A stretch of DNA of 64,000 nt from Nitrospira sp. (GTDB lineage Bacteria > Nitrospirota > Nitrospiria > Nitrospirales > Nitrospiraceae), in NCBI GenBank assembly GCA_024998595.1, contig JACOEK010000002.1, positions 372,001-436,000 on the forward strand. Reading direction: 5' to 3'. The number at the start of each line of letters is the position of its first letter. Within the stretch, counting starts at the first letter, position 1. Shown here in pieces: positions 17,109 through 26,436 of the stretch. The notes below the pieces were generated by a model, which was not told the origin of the DNA, searched no databases, and saw only the letters and a list, made by a program, of their open reading frames with translations. A program made the translations under genes and the position numbers.

Positions 17109-17554
17109 AAACGTCTCAGGAGATGAAAGAAGCACGCTATGCGGCGGGCATTATCAAAGGCCTCACCAAAAAGCAGGCGGCGATTGAGGCGGGTTTCTCC
17201 GTCTCTGTCGCCGAGCATTCCGTGAGCAAGATCCATGAAAAGCCCGCGGTGCAGGCAGCCATTGAGCAAGCCCGGACGGAGATCCGGGCGGCCGCCGTGT
17301 ACGATCATGCGCAGGCCATGGCAGAAGCCGGTGAGGCGATTGCATTCGCGAAGAAGCACGGCAACTCCATGGCCCTTGTCAAAGCCATCGAGTTGCGATC
17401 GAAGCTGTCAGGCCTGCTGATCGATCGCGCAGAGGTCAAGGTTGCGGTGGTCGATGTGCGCGCGGCTCTTCAGGAAGCAAAGGCGCGGGTTCGGAACTGG
17501 AATGGACATCTCTCACTTCAAGGGCCCGCCTATGTAGACCCGCTTTCGGAGTAG
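17105..17554 (+). CDS. Terminase small subunit-like protein
   Basis: 149 residues. KGLTKKQAAIEAGFSVSVAE followed by a conserved helix (KIHEKPAVQAAIEQARTEI) is the DNA-binding HTH layout of the Terminase_2 small-subunit family, which recognises pac/cos sites. The C-terminal half is helical, in keeping with oligomerisation. No large terminase follows. A lone terS is a hallmark of phage satellites that redirect the packaging of a helper phage. Translationally coupled to the gene before it. Confidence 0.65.
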   Translation: MKTSQEMKEARYAAGIIKGLTKKQAAIEAGFSVSVAEHSVSKIHEKPAVQAAIEQARTEIRAAAVYDHAQAMAEAGEAIAFAKKHGNSMALVKAIELRSKLSGLLIDRAEVKVAVVDVRAALQEAKARVRNWNGHLSLQGPAYVDPLSE

Positions 17555-17562
17555 GGAAATCC

Positions 17563-17781
17563 ATGATGAGCGGGTTCTTGTACCCGTGGAGACGTGCTAT
17601 GCTGTGGAGGTTCCAGGTCCGCAAACAATCAGCCTCACCCATGATGGCCCTCGTCCTTTTGGTGTTGCTCATCGCCCCGGTAGAATGGGAACCCTGGCCC
17701 GGTCCATCCACGCCGCCGACGGGGCCCGCGCCGTATCCGGCACCCTATCCCGCCCCATATCCCACGCCCTCGCCGTCCTGA
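17563..17781 (+). CDS. Putative small membrane protein with Pro-rich tail
   Basis: 72 residues: basic N-terminus, one membrane helix (MMALVLLVLLIAPVEW) and a tail built from PAPYP repeats. TAGGGA lies before the ATG. The topology would fit a spanin- or lysis-like accessory, but the length and composition give no family. It may not be a real gene. The following 17782-17946 holds nothing recognised. Confidence 0.35.
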   Translation: MMSGFLYPWRRAMLWRFQVRKQSASPMMALVLLVLLIAPVEWEPWPGPSTPPTGPAPYPAPYPAPYPTPSPS

Positions 17782-17946
17782 TCCCGAACGGAATGTCAGC
17801 TTGATTGCTCACGGTCTACGTGAGCATCCTTCCTACAAGATGTTTATTTAACTAGGACTCCCCCATGATGGCATAAGCTCCCTTTAGATTGAGACAGCCA
17901 TAAAAAGAAATACTGGCACAATCGTCACCCTAGCCAAGAGGTTCCC

Positions 17947-18854
17947 ATGCGCCAGTTGAAGTTCACCGAGACCAAAATGGTGTCGATTTTGAAAGGAGCC
18001 GATGCTCAGCGCCCGGTCCACTACAAGTGGAAAGCCAAGTACGGTGGTCTGGAAGCCTCGGAGGTGAAGCGACTGAAGCGGGCTTGCCACGCAGTGAGTT
18101 GGGACGAGCAACGTACTACCGGCCGCTCAGGGACTGGGCTCGGCGGGCTGCGCCGGTGATCGCGGCGTTGACGACGCTCGTCGCGGCGAAGAGTCGCTGG
18201 GGCTTTTGGAAGTGCTGGGGGCGACTCCGATTGGAGGGACATCGGTGGAATCACACGCGCCTCTGGCGGGTGTACTGCCAGCTCCGCTTGAGTCTCCCCC
18301 GTCGGACGAAGAAGCGGCTCTCAGCTCGTCTGCGACAGCCGTTGGGCGTGATTCCGTACCCGAACGCCGTTTGGGCCGTGGACTTCATGAGTGACACTCT
18401 GTACGGCGGCCGACGATTCCGGACGCTGAACCTGCTGGATGAAGGCGTGCGGGAAGGCTTGGCGATTGAGATCGATACGTCGCTCCCGACTGAACGCGTG
18501 AATCGCGTGCTGGAGCACATCGTGAGCTGGCGGGGCCAGCCGCAAGCGATTCGGCTCGATAATGGCCCGGAATTCCTCGCCGACCGGTTCATCACCTGGT
18601 GTGCGGAACGGGCGATTCAGCTGTGGAACATCCAACCGGGCCAGCCGGGTCAGAATGCCTTGATTGAGCGGTAAAACCGGACCTATCGGACCGAATTGCT
18701 CAATGCATATGTGTTCGAGTCGTTGGATCAGGTGCGAGAGATCAGTGCCGAATGGGTGCAGAGTTATAATGAAGAGCGGCCCCATGACGCGTTGGCGGGC
18801 CTGCCGCCCCCCCCACGTATCGAGCCCAAGTGGAAGCCAGAAATTCTCGCATGA
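17947..18854 (+). pseudogene. IS3-family transposase remnant
   Basis: The N-terminus of orfA is present (MRQLKFTETKMVSILKGADA ... WKAKYGGLEASEVKRLK), then the sequence jumps straight to the middle of orfB in another frame (GRATYYRPLRD), with the leucine zipper and the start of orfB missing. The DDE residues are visible (VDFMSD, DNGPEF, ALIER), but a TAA at 18672-18674 replaces the Phe codon usual in ERFNRTYR; the frame then continues to 18854. An internal deletion plus nonsense change make it inactive. Terminal inverted repeats were not recognised. It separates the satellite-like core from the GTPase operon. Confidence 0.85.
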
Positions 18855-19045
18855 AACTGCCTCCTTCACGAGGGAGCTGGCAGTGCCAAATGGGTTAATA
18901 TAGGCTTTGGATCTCGGAATGGGCGAAGCTTACACGTGCGCTCTCATACTTGAAGGAGTCGATTGCAGTGTTAATCCAGAGCTTAGATACGGAAGATGCT
19001 GGAGGATGCGCGAGTGGTATGAACGCGGGATAAACACACAACTTG

Positions 19046-21124
19046 TCAAGTTGACATCTTAACTCTACGAACAAACTCCCCACCTCCTTCAACCTTATTC
19101 GCACTCCGAATAATTTCCTGGAATAATTGATTTTTCATATTTACGTAGCGGATTTTGCTAGGAGGCCACTCGAAGCGTACGAATGCCATAACAAGACCTC
19201 TACGGAGACGTTCGCATTTATCCCAATTGGAAATCCAGGACAGTTCGGGCACGAATGGCTCAACTATCATCCAAGCACTATCGGATAAGGATTCAGTCCT
19301 TGCAGCCTCATGGACGCATTCAAAGGATTCTGAAAGTAGATCCAGGGGAGATGGTTGTGCGTTGCCAAGAGCCAGCGCCAGCAAGAATGCGCTAACATAG
19401 TTAAGTGATTTTTCGTCGCCGGCGCTTTTCAGATTACGAAATGCGGATAGCCACATGGCTGTGTCGTCATGCAGGATGCTTGTAACACTAGGCGCAACGA
19501 TGCGTACAAGTGCAAAAAGGCTTCTGAATGAGGTTATTTCTGTATTTTTAATCCACTCTATCACCGGCACAACGTGCGATTGCAGTGCGCTTAAGCACGT
19601 TTCTGGCGGCGGACCATTATGGGCCGTTAACCAGTCAAGCACTCCAAATACAGCATCTTTGCCCCATAGGACCAGCGCCCGAGATACTAAATAGTCGGAC
19701 TCACTGTCTAAGATGGCACGAGTAATTTTTTTTATTAGTCCGGCATCAAGATCTTTATGAGAAGCAATTGCTTCAAAAAGCTCTCTTTTTCGACCACCGC
19801 CTGCTCTCCACAATTCGGACGCTGAAGCCAGGCTTGGATTCGCCCTAAAGAGAGCGGGCAAAAATCTCAACTGATTTTTTGTGACCTGATATGCTGTCTC
19901 TGGTTCGATGCAGGAAATTAGTCCGGCAATTATTTCTTCGCCCAAAGGATTTAAATTTGATTGGAACAATTGAGTAATTAGCCAATTGCCCGCGTTTGGA
20001 TGCTTTTCGAAAAGTTTTCCTCCTCGACTCCTTAAGTTTAGTTCGACCCCATTGAAACCTAAATATTTATTTGTCGTGCCCAATGCAAAAAGAATATCTT
20101 GTTCTTCATGACTTGGCGCAATAACATCATTACTCTCTCCGTTAAATAGAAACTGCTTAAGAAAACGCCCCATTCTTGGTTCAGGAAAAAGTTCGGCTAC
20201 TAAACTAATAAGATCCACCGTTCCTATCCGCTCATTTAGGGCTTCAAAGATGCGGACGTAGGAAACGAAATCTGTTCTTTGGCTCTTCTCATCCGATACG
20301 CTCCATAAAAATCTCCTAAACGCCCCTCCCTCTATTTTGGATGCATCCTTAGATGCTTCCAAGGCCCAGGCCGGGATATTGTGTGTTCCAGAATTCGCCA
20401 CTACCGGATCTGACGAGCCAACACTTTTCATGTCGGTCACTATCTCGCGTGTTCTAGCTTTTGGAACGCACAGAACATCGAAGGGATGCTTGTCGAACGT
20501 TCGCGCGGAGAGAGCGCCTGTGCAGAATGTAAAATTCATTCTGAGATGCGGCCACATTTGAGACCAGAGAGAAAAAACGATATTTTCGTACTCACTTGAG
20601 GTCTTTGCGGCAAGTATTATGGGAGTACTATCTTTCTGATAGTGCAGGGACAGGATTACCCCCATAAGATCAGATGGGAGAGGCGTTGATGCCTCGAACA
20701 GATGCTCCTCTTTCCAGTGAAAGGACTTTGTGTATGAACCTGTAGGAGCGTCCAGTCCGGGCCGCTTGAACAACTTTTTCAGACCGCCTAAAGACCTGAT
20801 CAGAGCCATTGCTACTTGCGGTACCACGATCGTATGTGTCCAAACACAGCCCGGCCTTGGCATTTCCGGGGCATACCAGGTCTTCGCCAGTGCATATGCA
20901 TTAATTGACGTTAGGGGATATCCTGTAATGTATTCCTCAAACCCCGGCGCCATGTTGGTACCTGAGATGTCGCTTAGTCGAAGAACTGACCTGCTAAGGT
21001 CATCAGGCAAGTTAATTGAGCATTCCAGAAGCCGATGGCCGTTAGCGTAACCATGTAGAAATTGATGGAGAAGAGGAGGATCGACTTCAGCAGCTGAGGC
21101 TGCGTTTTTTAATGCATTAGCCAT
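19046..21124 (-). CDS. GAP1-like GTPase-associated protein
   Basis: 692 residues, last gene of the GTPase operon. The N-terminal region begins LLHQFLHGYANGHRLLECSINLP, the (Y/G)xxGHRLLaxS signature of the GTPase-associated protein 1 N-terminal domain, and continues with VWTHTIVVP. A long, mostly helical remainder without catalytic motifs follows. In predicted conflict systems GAP1 always accompanies one or two double-GTPase proteins and is thought to regulate or be regulated by them. Its ATG overlaps the preceding GTPase gene by 16 bases. The coding sequence is visibly AT-richer than the host genes around the island. Confidence 0.75.
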   Translation of the reverse strand: MANALKNAASAAEVDPPLLHQFLHGYANGHRLLECSINLPDDLSRSVLRLSDISGTNMAPGFEEYITGYPLTSINAYALAKTWYAPEMPRPGCVWTHTIVVPQVAMALIRSLGGLKKLFKRPGLDAPTGSYTKSFHWKEEHLFEASTPLPSDLMGVILSLHYQKDSTPIILAAKTSSEYENIVFSLWSQMWPHLRMNFTFCTGALSARTFDKHPFDVLCVPKARTREIVTDMKSVGSSDPVVANSGTHNIPAWALEASKDASKIEGGAFRRFLWSVSDEKSQRTDFVSYVRIFEALNERIGTVDLISLVAELFPEPRMGRFLKQFLFNGESNDVIAPSHEEQDILFALGTTNKYLGFNGVELNLRSRGGKLFEKHPNAGNWLITQLFQSNLNPLGEEIIAGLISCIEPETAYQVTKNQLRFLPALFRANPSLASASELWRAGGGRKRELFEAIASHKDLDAGLIKKITRAILDSESDYLVSRALVLWGKDAVFGVLDWLTAHNGPPPETCLSALQSHVVPVIEWIKNTEITSFRSLFALVRIVAPSVTSILHDDTAMWLSAFRNLKSAGDEKSLNYVSAFLLALALGNAQPSPLDLLSESFECVHEAARTESLSDSAWMIVEPFVPELSWISNWDKCERLRRGLVMAFVRFEWPPSKIRYVNMKNQLFQEIIRSANKVEGGGEFVRRVKMST

Positions 21125-22350
21125 TGAAGAGGTTCAGTAATATCGTGAGGATTGATGACATGCCGTCCATTTAGGAATGTTCGTCGAGCGGGGTGTTTTT
21201 GATGGAGATCTAAGATAGCTTGGTCGTATTGCTTTTCTCTGGAAATATTCAACGGATATGCATCTTCTAGGAGGCAACGATTAAGCCGCAGAACATCTTT
21301 TTCCGACTGGTAGTGCCTGTTTGCAAGCAAATCTTTGGTTTCCCCGCGCAGATGAAACTTCGCAAAGCGTTCCTCCTCGTACATGCCTGCTTGCGAAATA
21401 ATTTCATTAAATCTTTTCGCCAACCGGGACGATACTTGATTAGGATCTGAGGTTTTATCTTGCAACAGAGCTTGTGCAGCATCTCCGATCCGCCCCCAAA
21501 GCCATGCCGACAACTTATCGCCTCCTTTGGACAAGATTTCCACTAAGTCCTGAGGAGATTTGAAATCAGTCGGCAGAAATTGTACGGCCGCGTAACGCCC
21601 CCCCTGAGCACTTAGGCCGTAATAGGCAACTTCGAAACTAGTCCTATTTGAGGTGAGATACTGGTTAAGAAGTGGAAGTTCACTCGAGATCCAGTCATCG
21701 GGAGATTTTGATGTTGCCCCTATCAGGTCCCACGCTGAAATAACAACTGCAAGCCTAAATGGAGGTGAGAAATAATCGCGACCAGCAATAATCTGCAATA
21801 ACTCCACGAGCTGTACTTGAGTTGGCGCCTTCTCTACATCCCAAGGCTTCACTAATGACTGTGCGAGATCTGGCTCGCTAACCTCACTCGCGCCTTGAAT
21901 TCCTTCTATAATCTCGGTCAGAGCATTGAGGCTATCAGTACGATGTGGCTTCAACACGTTATCTGGATGGATGAATAGTATGCAGCCATTCGAATGGCGC
22001 AACAGAGCATCGTACTTAGTCGTGACTTGTCGTGTCGCCCACTGTGATGTGAACGATTCACCTGAAAGATCCGGGAAGGTGAGCCTTAAGATTTTCTGTG
22101 TTTGTTGATCCTCTAATAACATTGAAACTTCGATTTGAGATTCCAATCTTGTTCTGGGTACTGACTGATATTCTAGCCATGCATCCCGAATAAGATTTAA
22201 GTAGGAGCTGTCACCTTCTAGCCTTTCAAGCTTGAGCGCGCACTTAATGTCAGATTGATTGACCATATACCAAAGAGCTGCGAGAAAACTTGTCTTGCCC
22301 GCGCTAGGCAACCCAATGAGTAAGAATTGATTCGATGGTACATTGGTCAT
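21109..22350 (-). CDS. P-loop GTPase, double-GTPase type 2-like
   Basis: 413 residues from an ATG that overlaps the previous stop as ATGA; the open frame extends further upstream but only through the other gene. Walker A is GLPSAGKTS at about 13-21, Walker B/switch FPDLSGESF at about 92, and VVISAWDLIG supplies an NKxD-like specificity motif (SAWD). This matches the second member of the paired TRAFAC-like GTPases described in predicted NTP-dependent conflict systems. It probably acts with the type 1 partner as a switch that senses invasion. Confidence 0.75.
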   Translation of the reverse strand: MTNVPSNQFLLIGLPSAGKTSFLAALWYMVNQSDIKCALKLERLEGDSSYLNLIRDAWLEYQSVPRTRLESQIEVSMLLEDQQTQKILRLTFPDLSGESFTSQWATRQVTTKYDALLRHSNGCILFIHPDNVLKPHRTDSLNALTEIIEGIQGASEVSEPDLAQSLVKPWDVEKAPTQVQLVELLQIIAGRDYFSPPFRLAVVISAWDLIGATSKSPDDWISSELPLLNQYLTSNRTSFEVAYYGLSAQGGRYAAVQFLPTDFKSPQDLVEILSKGGDKLSAWLWGRIGDAAQALLQDKTSDPNQVSSRLAKRFNEIISQAGMYEEERFAKFHLRGETKDLLANRHYQSEKDVLRLNRCLLEDAYPLNISREKQYDQAILDLHQKHPARRTFLNGRHVINPHDITEPLQWLMH

Positions 22351-23324
22351 GATTTCTTTGCTGTTTCGAAGTGACGTTGACCGAATAATTCGCTTTCTCG
22401 TGATCCAGAGAATCCCGCACTGAGCTTCATTGATCGAACGCGTGGACAGACGGTGACCCATTGATTGAGCAAAATACCCACTCCCTTAGCAAATCCTAGG
22501 TTAGGGGCTTTTGTGGGGCGCGAGGCAACTTCCCTAAACTGAAGATGTCGAGTTCGTGACTCGAAATCGCTTTGAAATCTCGTCATAACTTCATCACGAA
22601 ATTCTTTATGCTCTTGCTTGTCTCCGGCCTCGACAAAATAGTCAAACTTGGACCAGACAATGTGGATGACGCAATCACGCCTCAACATTCCGCTGTCAAA
22701 ACAGGATCGTAGAAGGGTTCGTGCGCCCTCGACCATTACCCAACGTTTTTCAAAGCGTAAAGCCTTCTCACTGTCTAGCAACATCACAAAATGACTAGCT
22801 CGTCGCAGAAATTTCAGTTCTTTGCATGCTTCCGTAGAATTGGAAGCATACTCAAACATTTCCCCGGACACATCGGTAAAAAGTAAGTCCTTGCAGCTTC
22901 GCTTCGTTGTGGAAGAACACACTTTGAGATGAAGATAAGTTGGAGGATCGTATGGAGTTCTGGCCGTGTCCGGTTCAGGAATATCTGAAATCATACGTGA
23001 AAGATGACATCGTTCCTCAAGGGCAGGTAACGTGAGCGACTCTGCAAACAAATGGTTTTCAACACAGCCCCACTGAAAAAGTTCGTAGAGACTCGTTAGT
23101 AGAGTTGTTTTTCCTGAACCCACTGGTCCAGCAATGACTACCCACTGAACTGGCTTTGAATATGCCAGCGCTATTGCACTGGTTTCAGTCAGTTCCTTAC
23201 CACGATGTACATCAATAAAGTCTGGAACAGCTGCCTCCGACGTGCCTTTAGCAGTGCCACCAGTCTTAGCTTGAGCATTACCGGAAGCATTAGGATTCAT
23301 AGGATCGTGAGGAGCTTCGCTCAT
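22347..23324 (-). CDS. P-loop GTPase, double-GTPase type 1-like
   Basis: 325 residues starting MSEAPHDPMN, four bases after the preceding stop. A low-complexity N-terminus of about 55 residues precedes Walker A GPVGSGKTT (66-74). Then come FTDVSGEMF as the Walker B/switch-II region and HIVWSKFDYF with SKFD in place of NKxD. The set is that of a TRAFAC-class GTPase. Tight coupling to the second GTPase implies a heteromeric pair, as in the named double-GTPase systems. Confidence 0.75.
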   Translation of the reverse strand: MSEAPHDPMNPNASGNAQAKTGGTAKGTSEAAVPDFIDVHRGKELTETSAIALAYSKPVQWVVIAGPVGSGKTTLLTSLYELFQWGCVENHLFAESLTLPALEERCHLSRMISDIPEPDTARTPYDPPTYLHLKVCSSTTKRSCKDLLFTDVSGEMFEYASNSTEACKELKFLRRASHFVMLLDSEKALRFEKRWVMVEGARTLLRSCFDSGMLRRDCVIHIVWSKFDYFVEAGDKQEHKEFRDEVMTRFQSDFESRTRHLQFREVASRPTKAPNLGFAKGVGILLNQWVTVCPRVRSMKLSAGFSGSRESELFGQRHFETAKKS

Positions 23325-23328
23325 GATT

Positions 23329-24348
23329 TCATTTACATTCTTTCCATGAGCGGCATAATATTGCCTCACGGAAAACCTGGTGAGCGAGTAGGTGAGGCGC
23401 TATAGAGGCGCTAGAAGATATGCCAGTCCCTTCCTCGTAAAAGGGCAGCCAAGAGGTTTTACCACTCGATTCTAAGGACAGTTTGACTCCTTTTCCAATA
23501 GGGAGAAGGTCTTGCAGTTCTGATGGGCAGTTTGTCTCAGCGAATTTTTCACGCCACTCCCTAGGCGTAGTGTTAATTGCATCTTTCAGACTCACGGATG
23601 CCGGCAGGCTTCCTTTTGCACACCTAATGATGCGGTCGAGGAACGCTGCGGCCGCAACGGGACCAGGGATTTCGCGCGTTAGATCAGCAAGTTCCTTTCC
23701 GGCCACTATGGCAATCACCGCCGCCGTGTATTTATCCCATCGTTGTCTCAGATCCCTACTGAATTCTGAAAAAAGCCACCACAACATGTTGCTTTCTTCT
23801 GTTACTACGGCAATCTGCTTCTGCATCCTTCGAAGCTCGAAGACCAGATTTTCATAAGGTTTCCCTAAACTTAAGAGTTCCTTGAACATCTCGCCGGGTA
23901 TTTCTTCTCCAAGCTCGTCTTCATCTAATCGGATACGGTCGCTTGACCTTTGCCCCAGATGGTCTGCGGCTATTTCAGGAATATCGGGAACGCATGGGGA
24001 AGATCGTAGATTCTCCGCAGCGGCTGAAACTAAAGACAGTGCAGCAAGGTCCTTCAATTTGGAATTAGATCGCTCCATGACATCGACCAATTCTGCGCCT
24101 GCAAGCAGCGATAATTCATACTCATTATTTCGTATATGAAAAAGAGGATCAGAATCTTGGAACGGCTTCACAAACCCCGACAAAAAGCTCTCATTGGGCT
24201 TACCTAAACGATAGAAAAGACGTGTCAGCGAAATTACACCGTCTCGATCCGGTGAATACGCTTCAATGGCCTTCCAGCGTTTGGGTAAAATATCTGCGTT
24301 AGGCGGGATATTCGCTACCCTGTACCATTCGGCAAAATCATCATGCAT
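23329..24348 (-). CDS. GTPase-associated adaptor-like protein
   Basis: 339 residues from the ATG with GAAGGA seven bases upstream. Mainly helical, without catalytic motifs; it starts MHDDFAEWYRVANIPPNADILPKRWKAIE and ends with a small beta-rich segment (SGKTSWLPFYEEGTG). Its fixed position between an effector-like gene and the two GTPases fits the GTPase-associated adaptor domain proteins of these systems. The family call rests on context and general shape more than on a motif. Confidence 0.6.
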   Translation of the reverse strand: MHDDFAEWYRVANIPPNADILPKRWKAIEAYSPDRDGVISLTRLFYRLGKPNESFLSGFVKPFQDSDPLFHIRNNEYELSLLAGAELVDVMERSNSKLKDLAALSLVSAAAENLRSSPCVPDIPEIAADHLGQRSSDRIRLDEDELGEEIPGEMFKELLSLGKPYENLVFELRRMQKQIAVVTEESNMLWWLFSEFSRDLRQRWDKYTAAVIAIVAGKELADLTREIPGPVAAAAFLDRIIRCAKGSLPASVSLKDAINTTPREWREKFAETNCPSELQDLLPIGKGVKLSLESSGKTSWLPFYEEGTGISSSASIAPHLLAHQVFREAILCRSWKECK

Positions 24349-24362
24349 GGCATATCCTTCAA

Positions 24363-25301
24363 TCAAGGCACCTGAAAAGGGTTATTTCCGATTTCGCCGT
24401 CCGAGTGGTTTGCTTCGACTAGCTGCCAAAGCTCTGCAAGCTTACCGGCTGCCCTCGCCCTCTGAAAAATAAGAGCAAATTGTTCAACGAGAGGCTTTCC
24501 ACTGTCTTCTTCCGTCCGAAGGCCAAGCGTATGGGAGACCTGATATTGCAAGTGATACGGCAGCTCAAGAAATCTGTACGCTAGTCTGCGAGCTGGGCTA
24601 AACACTGCGGTTTTGCTTCCTGTCAAAGGAGGATTTTCCGTTTCCGCCCGATAAATTTCATCGCGCGCGATGACGGTCGTGCTATCCGGCTGCTCCCAAC
24701 TCTTCTTCATAACTTCCATAAATTGCAGGAAGTTACTACGAGGAGCATAAATCAAATCCTTGACTGAATCCAACTTTAGAACACGTTTGTAGAACGAGCA
24801 TGAACTGGAAGTAGCCTCACCCCAAATTGCGTCGCATTCAAACCGTTTAGCCACAGAACTGAGAAAATAGAGGAGAGCGGAGCCTATACCCTTCACTTTA
24901 CGGACGTCTTCGTTCGGGGGACTAAGGATGAGAGGGTGAATTGTAAGATAATCTAGAATGATGCTATTGCTCCAAGATCTGCGAAAATGTGATATCCCAA
25001 TTATTTCAGAGGCTGAAAACCAATCGCACTTCAGGACTACAAAACACGCCACCTCGCCCTGAGGATCATCTGTGAGGAAATTCTGAATATCTTCAAGGCT
25101 GCTTGCATACTGTTCCAGGGCTGAATGTGCCTCAAACCTATGCACCGCAATCTCCGCTAAGTCTACAGCATCGATTCTCGATGAATTTTGGTCCTCGCCA
25201 AGTGATTCCCGCCACTTTCGTATAGCGGAAAAATCCTCTCGCTGAGCGAATACTACCTTCGCCGTAAGCCCAATCTCAGTCGATCCAATCGGAAGGTTCA
25301 T
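24363..25301 (-). CDS. GNAT-like protein with C-terminal helical adaptor module
   Basis: 312 residues, first gene of the operon. The middle has GNAT acetyltransferase features: a beta strand SIILDYLTIHPLI, the acyl-CoA-binding turn-like VKGIGSALLYFLSS, and ATSSSCSFYKRVL as the last helix/strand. The final 80 residues (RRLAYRFLELPYHLQYQVSH ... FQRARAAGKLAELWQLVE) form a small helical module resembling the effector-associated, death-like adaptor domains that link effectors to NTPase switches. It is therefore a candidate effector or signal-producing enzyme of the GTPase system. No good ribosome site precedes the ATG. Confidence 0.6.
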   Translation of the reverse strand: MNLPIGSTEIGLTAKVVFAQREDFSAIRKWRESLGEDQNSSRIDAVDLAEIAVHRFEAHSALEQYASSLEDIQNFLTDDPQGEVACFVVLKCDWFSASEIIGISHFRRSWSNSIILDYLTIHPLILSPPNEDVRKVKGIGSALLYFLSSVAKRFECDAIWGEATSSSCSFYKRVLKLDSVKDLIYAPRSNFLQFMEVMKKSWEQPDSTTVIARDEIYRAETENPPLTGSKTAVFSPARRLAYRFLELPYHLQYQVSHTLGLRTEEDSGKPLVEQFALIFQRARAAGKLAELWQLVEANHSDGEIGNNPFQVP

Positions 25302-25886
25302 GCAAGCAGTGGCGTCGGCCCTTCAGAGCGAAGCCCGGTTGTTGACCCGTGAGGCCTCCATCCGCAGCCTGAAGGAATAAACACGTCCGACCTGTACTTC
25401 GGTTAAATTGTTATGCCGCCTCGGAAAAATCGCAAAGACAATACATCAAGGGCCTCCCAAATTAAAGGTGTTGATTTACCTGTTCAATAACTCAAGTCAC
25501 CAAGAAATCAACCAAAGATGGATCGAATTCGGCATTGCGTCGCCTTCGAAGGTGACACCAAGCGTGATGGAAACATCCTCAAGCTGGACGACGGAGCCTT
25601 CGAACCACTTTCAACCTCGATCAGCTCTATGGACAACTGATAGGGTGCACCGACCAGGAGGCTAATTGCACATATTCCTCAAGACGTGCGAAACCAAATG
25701 TATGCGGGGGGAGCGACATGGAGTTTTAGCAAGATCCTGTTCGTATTATTCACTCTCAAAAGCGCATTTAAATGATAGATTCTAAGGGTGCCGAGGGACA
25801 TAGCCGAACTGTCGACACCAGTCTTTTTGGTCAGGATTTGTAGGGGCATGGACAGCGTGGTCTGTTAGATAGCAGAAACTCCAGCT
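25302..25886. other. Upstream region of the GTPase operon, no gene seen
   Basis: About 580 bp without a convincing gene. It should contain the promoter of the minus-strand GTPase operon, but no clear -35/-10 pair was picked. Short open frames here lack ribosome sites and family features. Confidence 0.4.
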
Positions 25887-26141
25887 TCACGAAGAGCCAT
25901 CAATGACCTCGCTCGCACTCCTATCGGGTGCAAACACTCGATAAACGTGCTGAATTTCGCCCTCCTTGATAACTAATCTAAAGCGTTTCAATGGCGTCGT
26001 GTGGATCGTATCGACCGTTTTGCCATTAATCGCTCGGAAAGATCCGTCATGCCATGTGGAGCTCCCTAGATGACGAGTAAGCTCCATCGTCGATAGGAAC
26101 AGATAGTGCGGTCCAATTTGGTTTTCTACCGAAGTCTTCAT
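25887..26141 (-). CDS. Possible small hypothetical protein
   Basis: 84 residues from an ATG at 26141 (MKTSVENQIGPHYLFLSTMELTRHLG). A mixed alpha/beta composition with conserved-looking stretches (KRFRLVIKEGEIQHVYRVF) makes it protein-like, but no family or ribosome site is visible. It may be a decayed cargo gene at the attR end of the island. Confidence 0.3.
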   Translation of the reverse strand: MKTSVENQIGPHYLFLSTMELTRHLGSSTWHDGSFRAINGKTVDTIHTTPLKRFRLVIKEGEIQHVYRVFAPDRSASEVIDGSS

Positions 26142-26270
26142 TGCCTCAGCGACCAACGCTCATATAGTTGGCACATTTTGGAGGCACTGCTTCATACTGA
26201 CCCAGTACGACCAAGTACAGGAATCCCGATGTAAGGGAGGTGGAGATCCTCCAGAAGTTTGTTGCCGATC

Positions 26271-26315
26271 ACTCCCGGTTTCACTCCCGGTTGACTCCCG
26301 TTTTCGCTCCCGATT
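26271..26315 (+). repeat. Integrase arm-type site candidates, attR side
   Basis: Four direct copies at 11-12 bp steps: ACTCCCGGTT (26271), ACTCCCGGTT (26283), ACTCCCGTTT (26294) and GCTCCCGATT (26306), about 120 bp before the attR core. They match the pair at 10394-10415 beside attL. Confidence 0.6.
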
Positions 26316-26436
26316 GTTAGTCTGTCTCAATCGTAATTAATCACCCTCTCGCCCCTCATTTTTCACTTGTTTTACGCGAGGTAGGTCGCTATCCTTCGCA
26401 TTCAATCGTTCTTCGTGGTACCTATCTCCGAAGAGT

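Noticed and set aside
17720-17780. PAPYP-coding repeat as a possible CRISPR or structural repeat
   Set aside because: The repeats are contiguous short coding triplets without spacers. No CRISPR array or cas gene was seen anywhere in the window.
18672-18674. TAA in the transposase as a recoded or readthrough codon
   Set aside because: The element also lacks the orfA/orfB junction, so it is dead, and the stop is simply one more lesion.
25408-25665. Small plus-strand open frame upstream of the GTPase operon
   Set aside because: No ribosome site, no motif, opposite strand to the operon, in a region that should hold its promoter.
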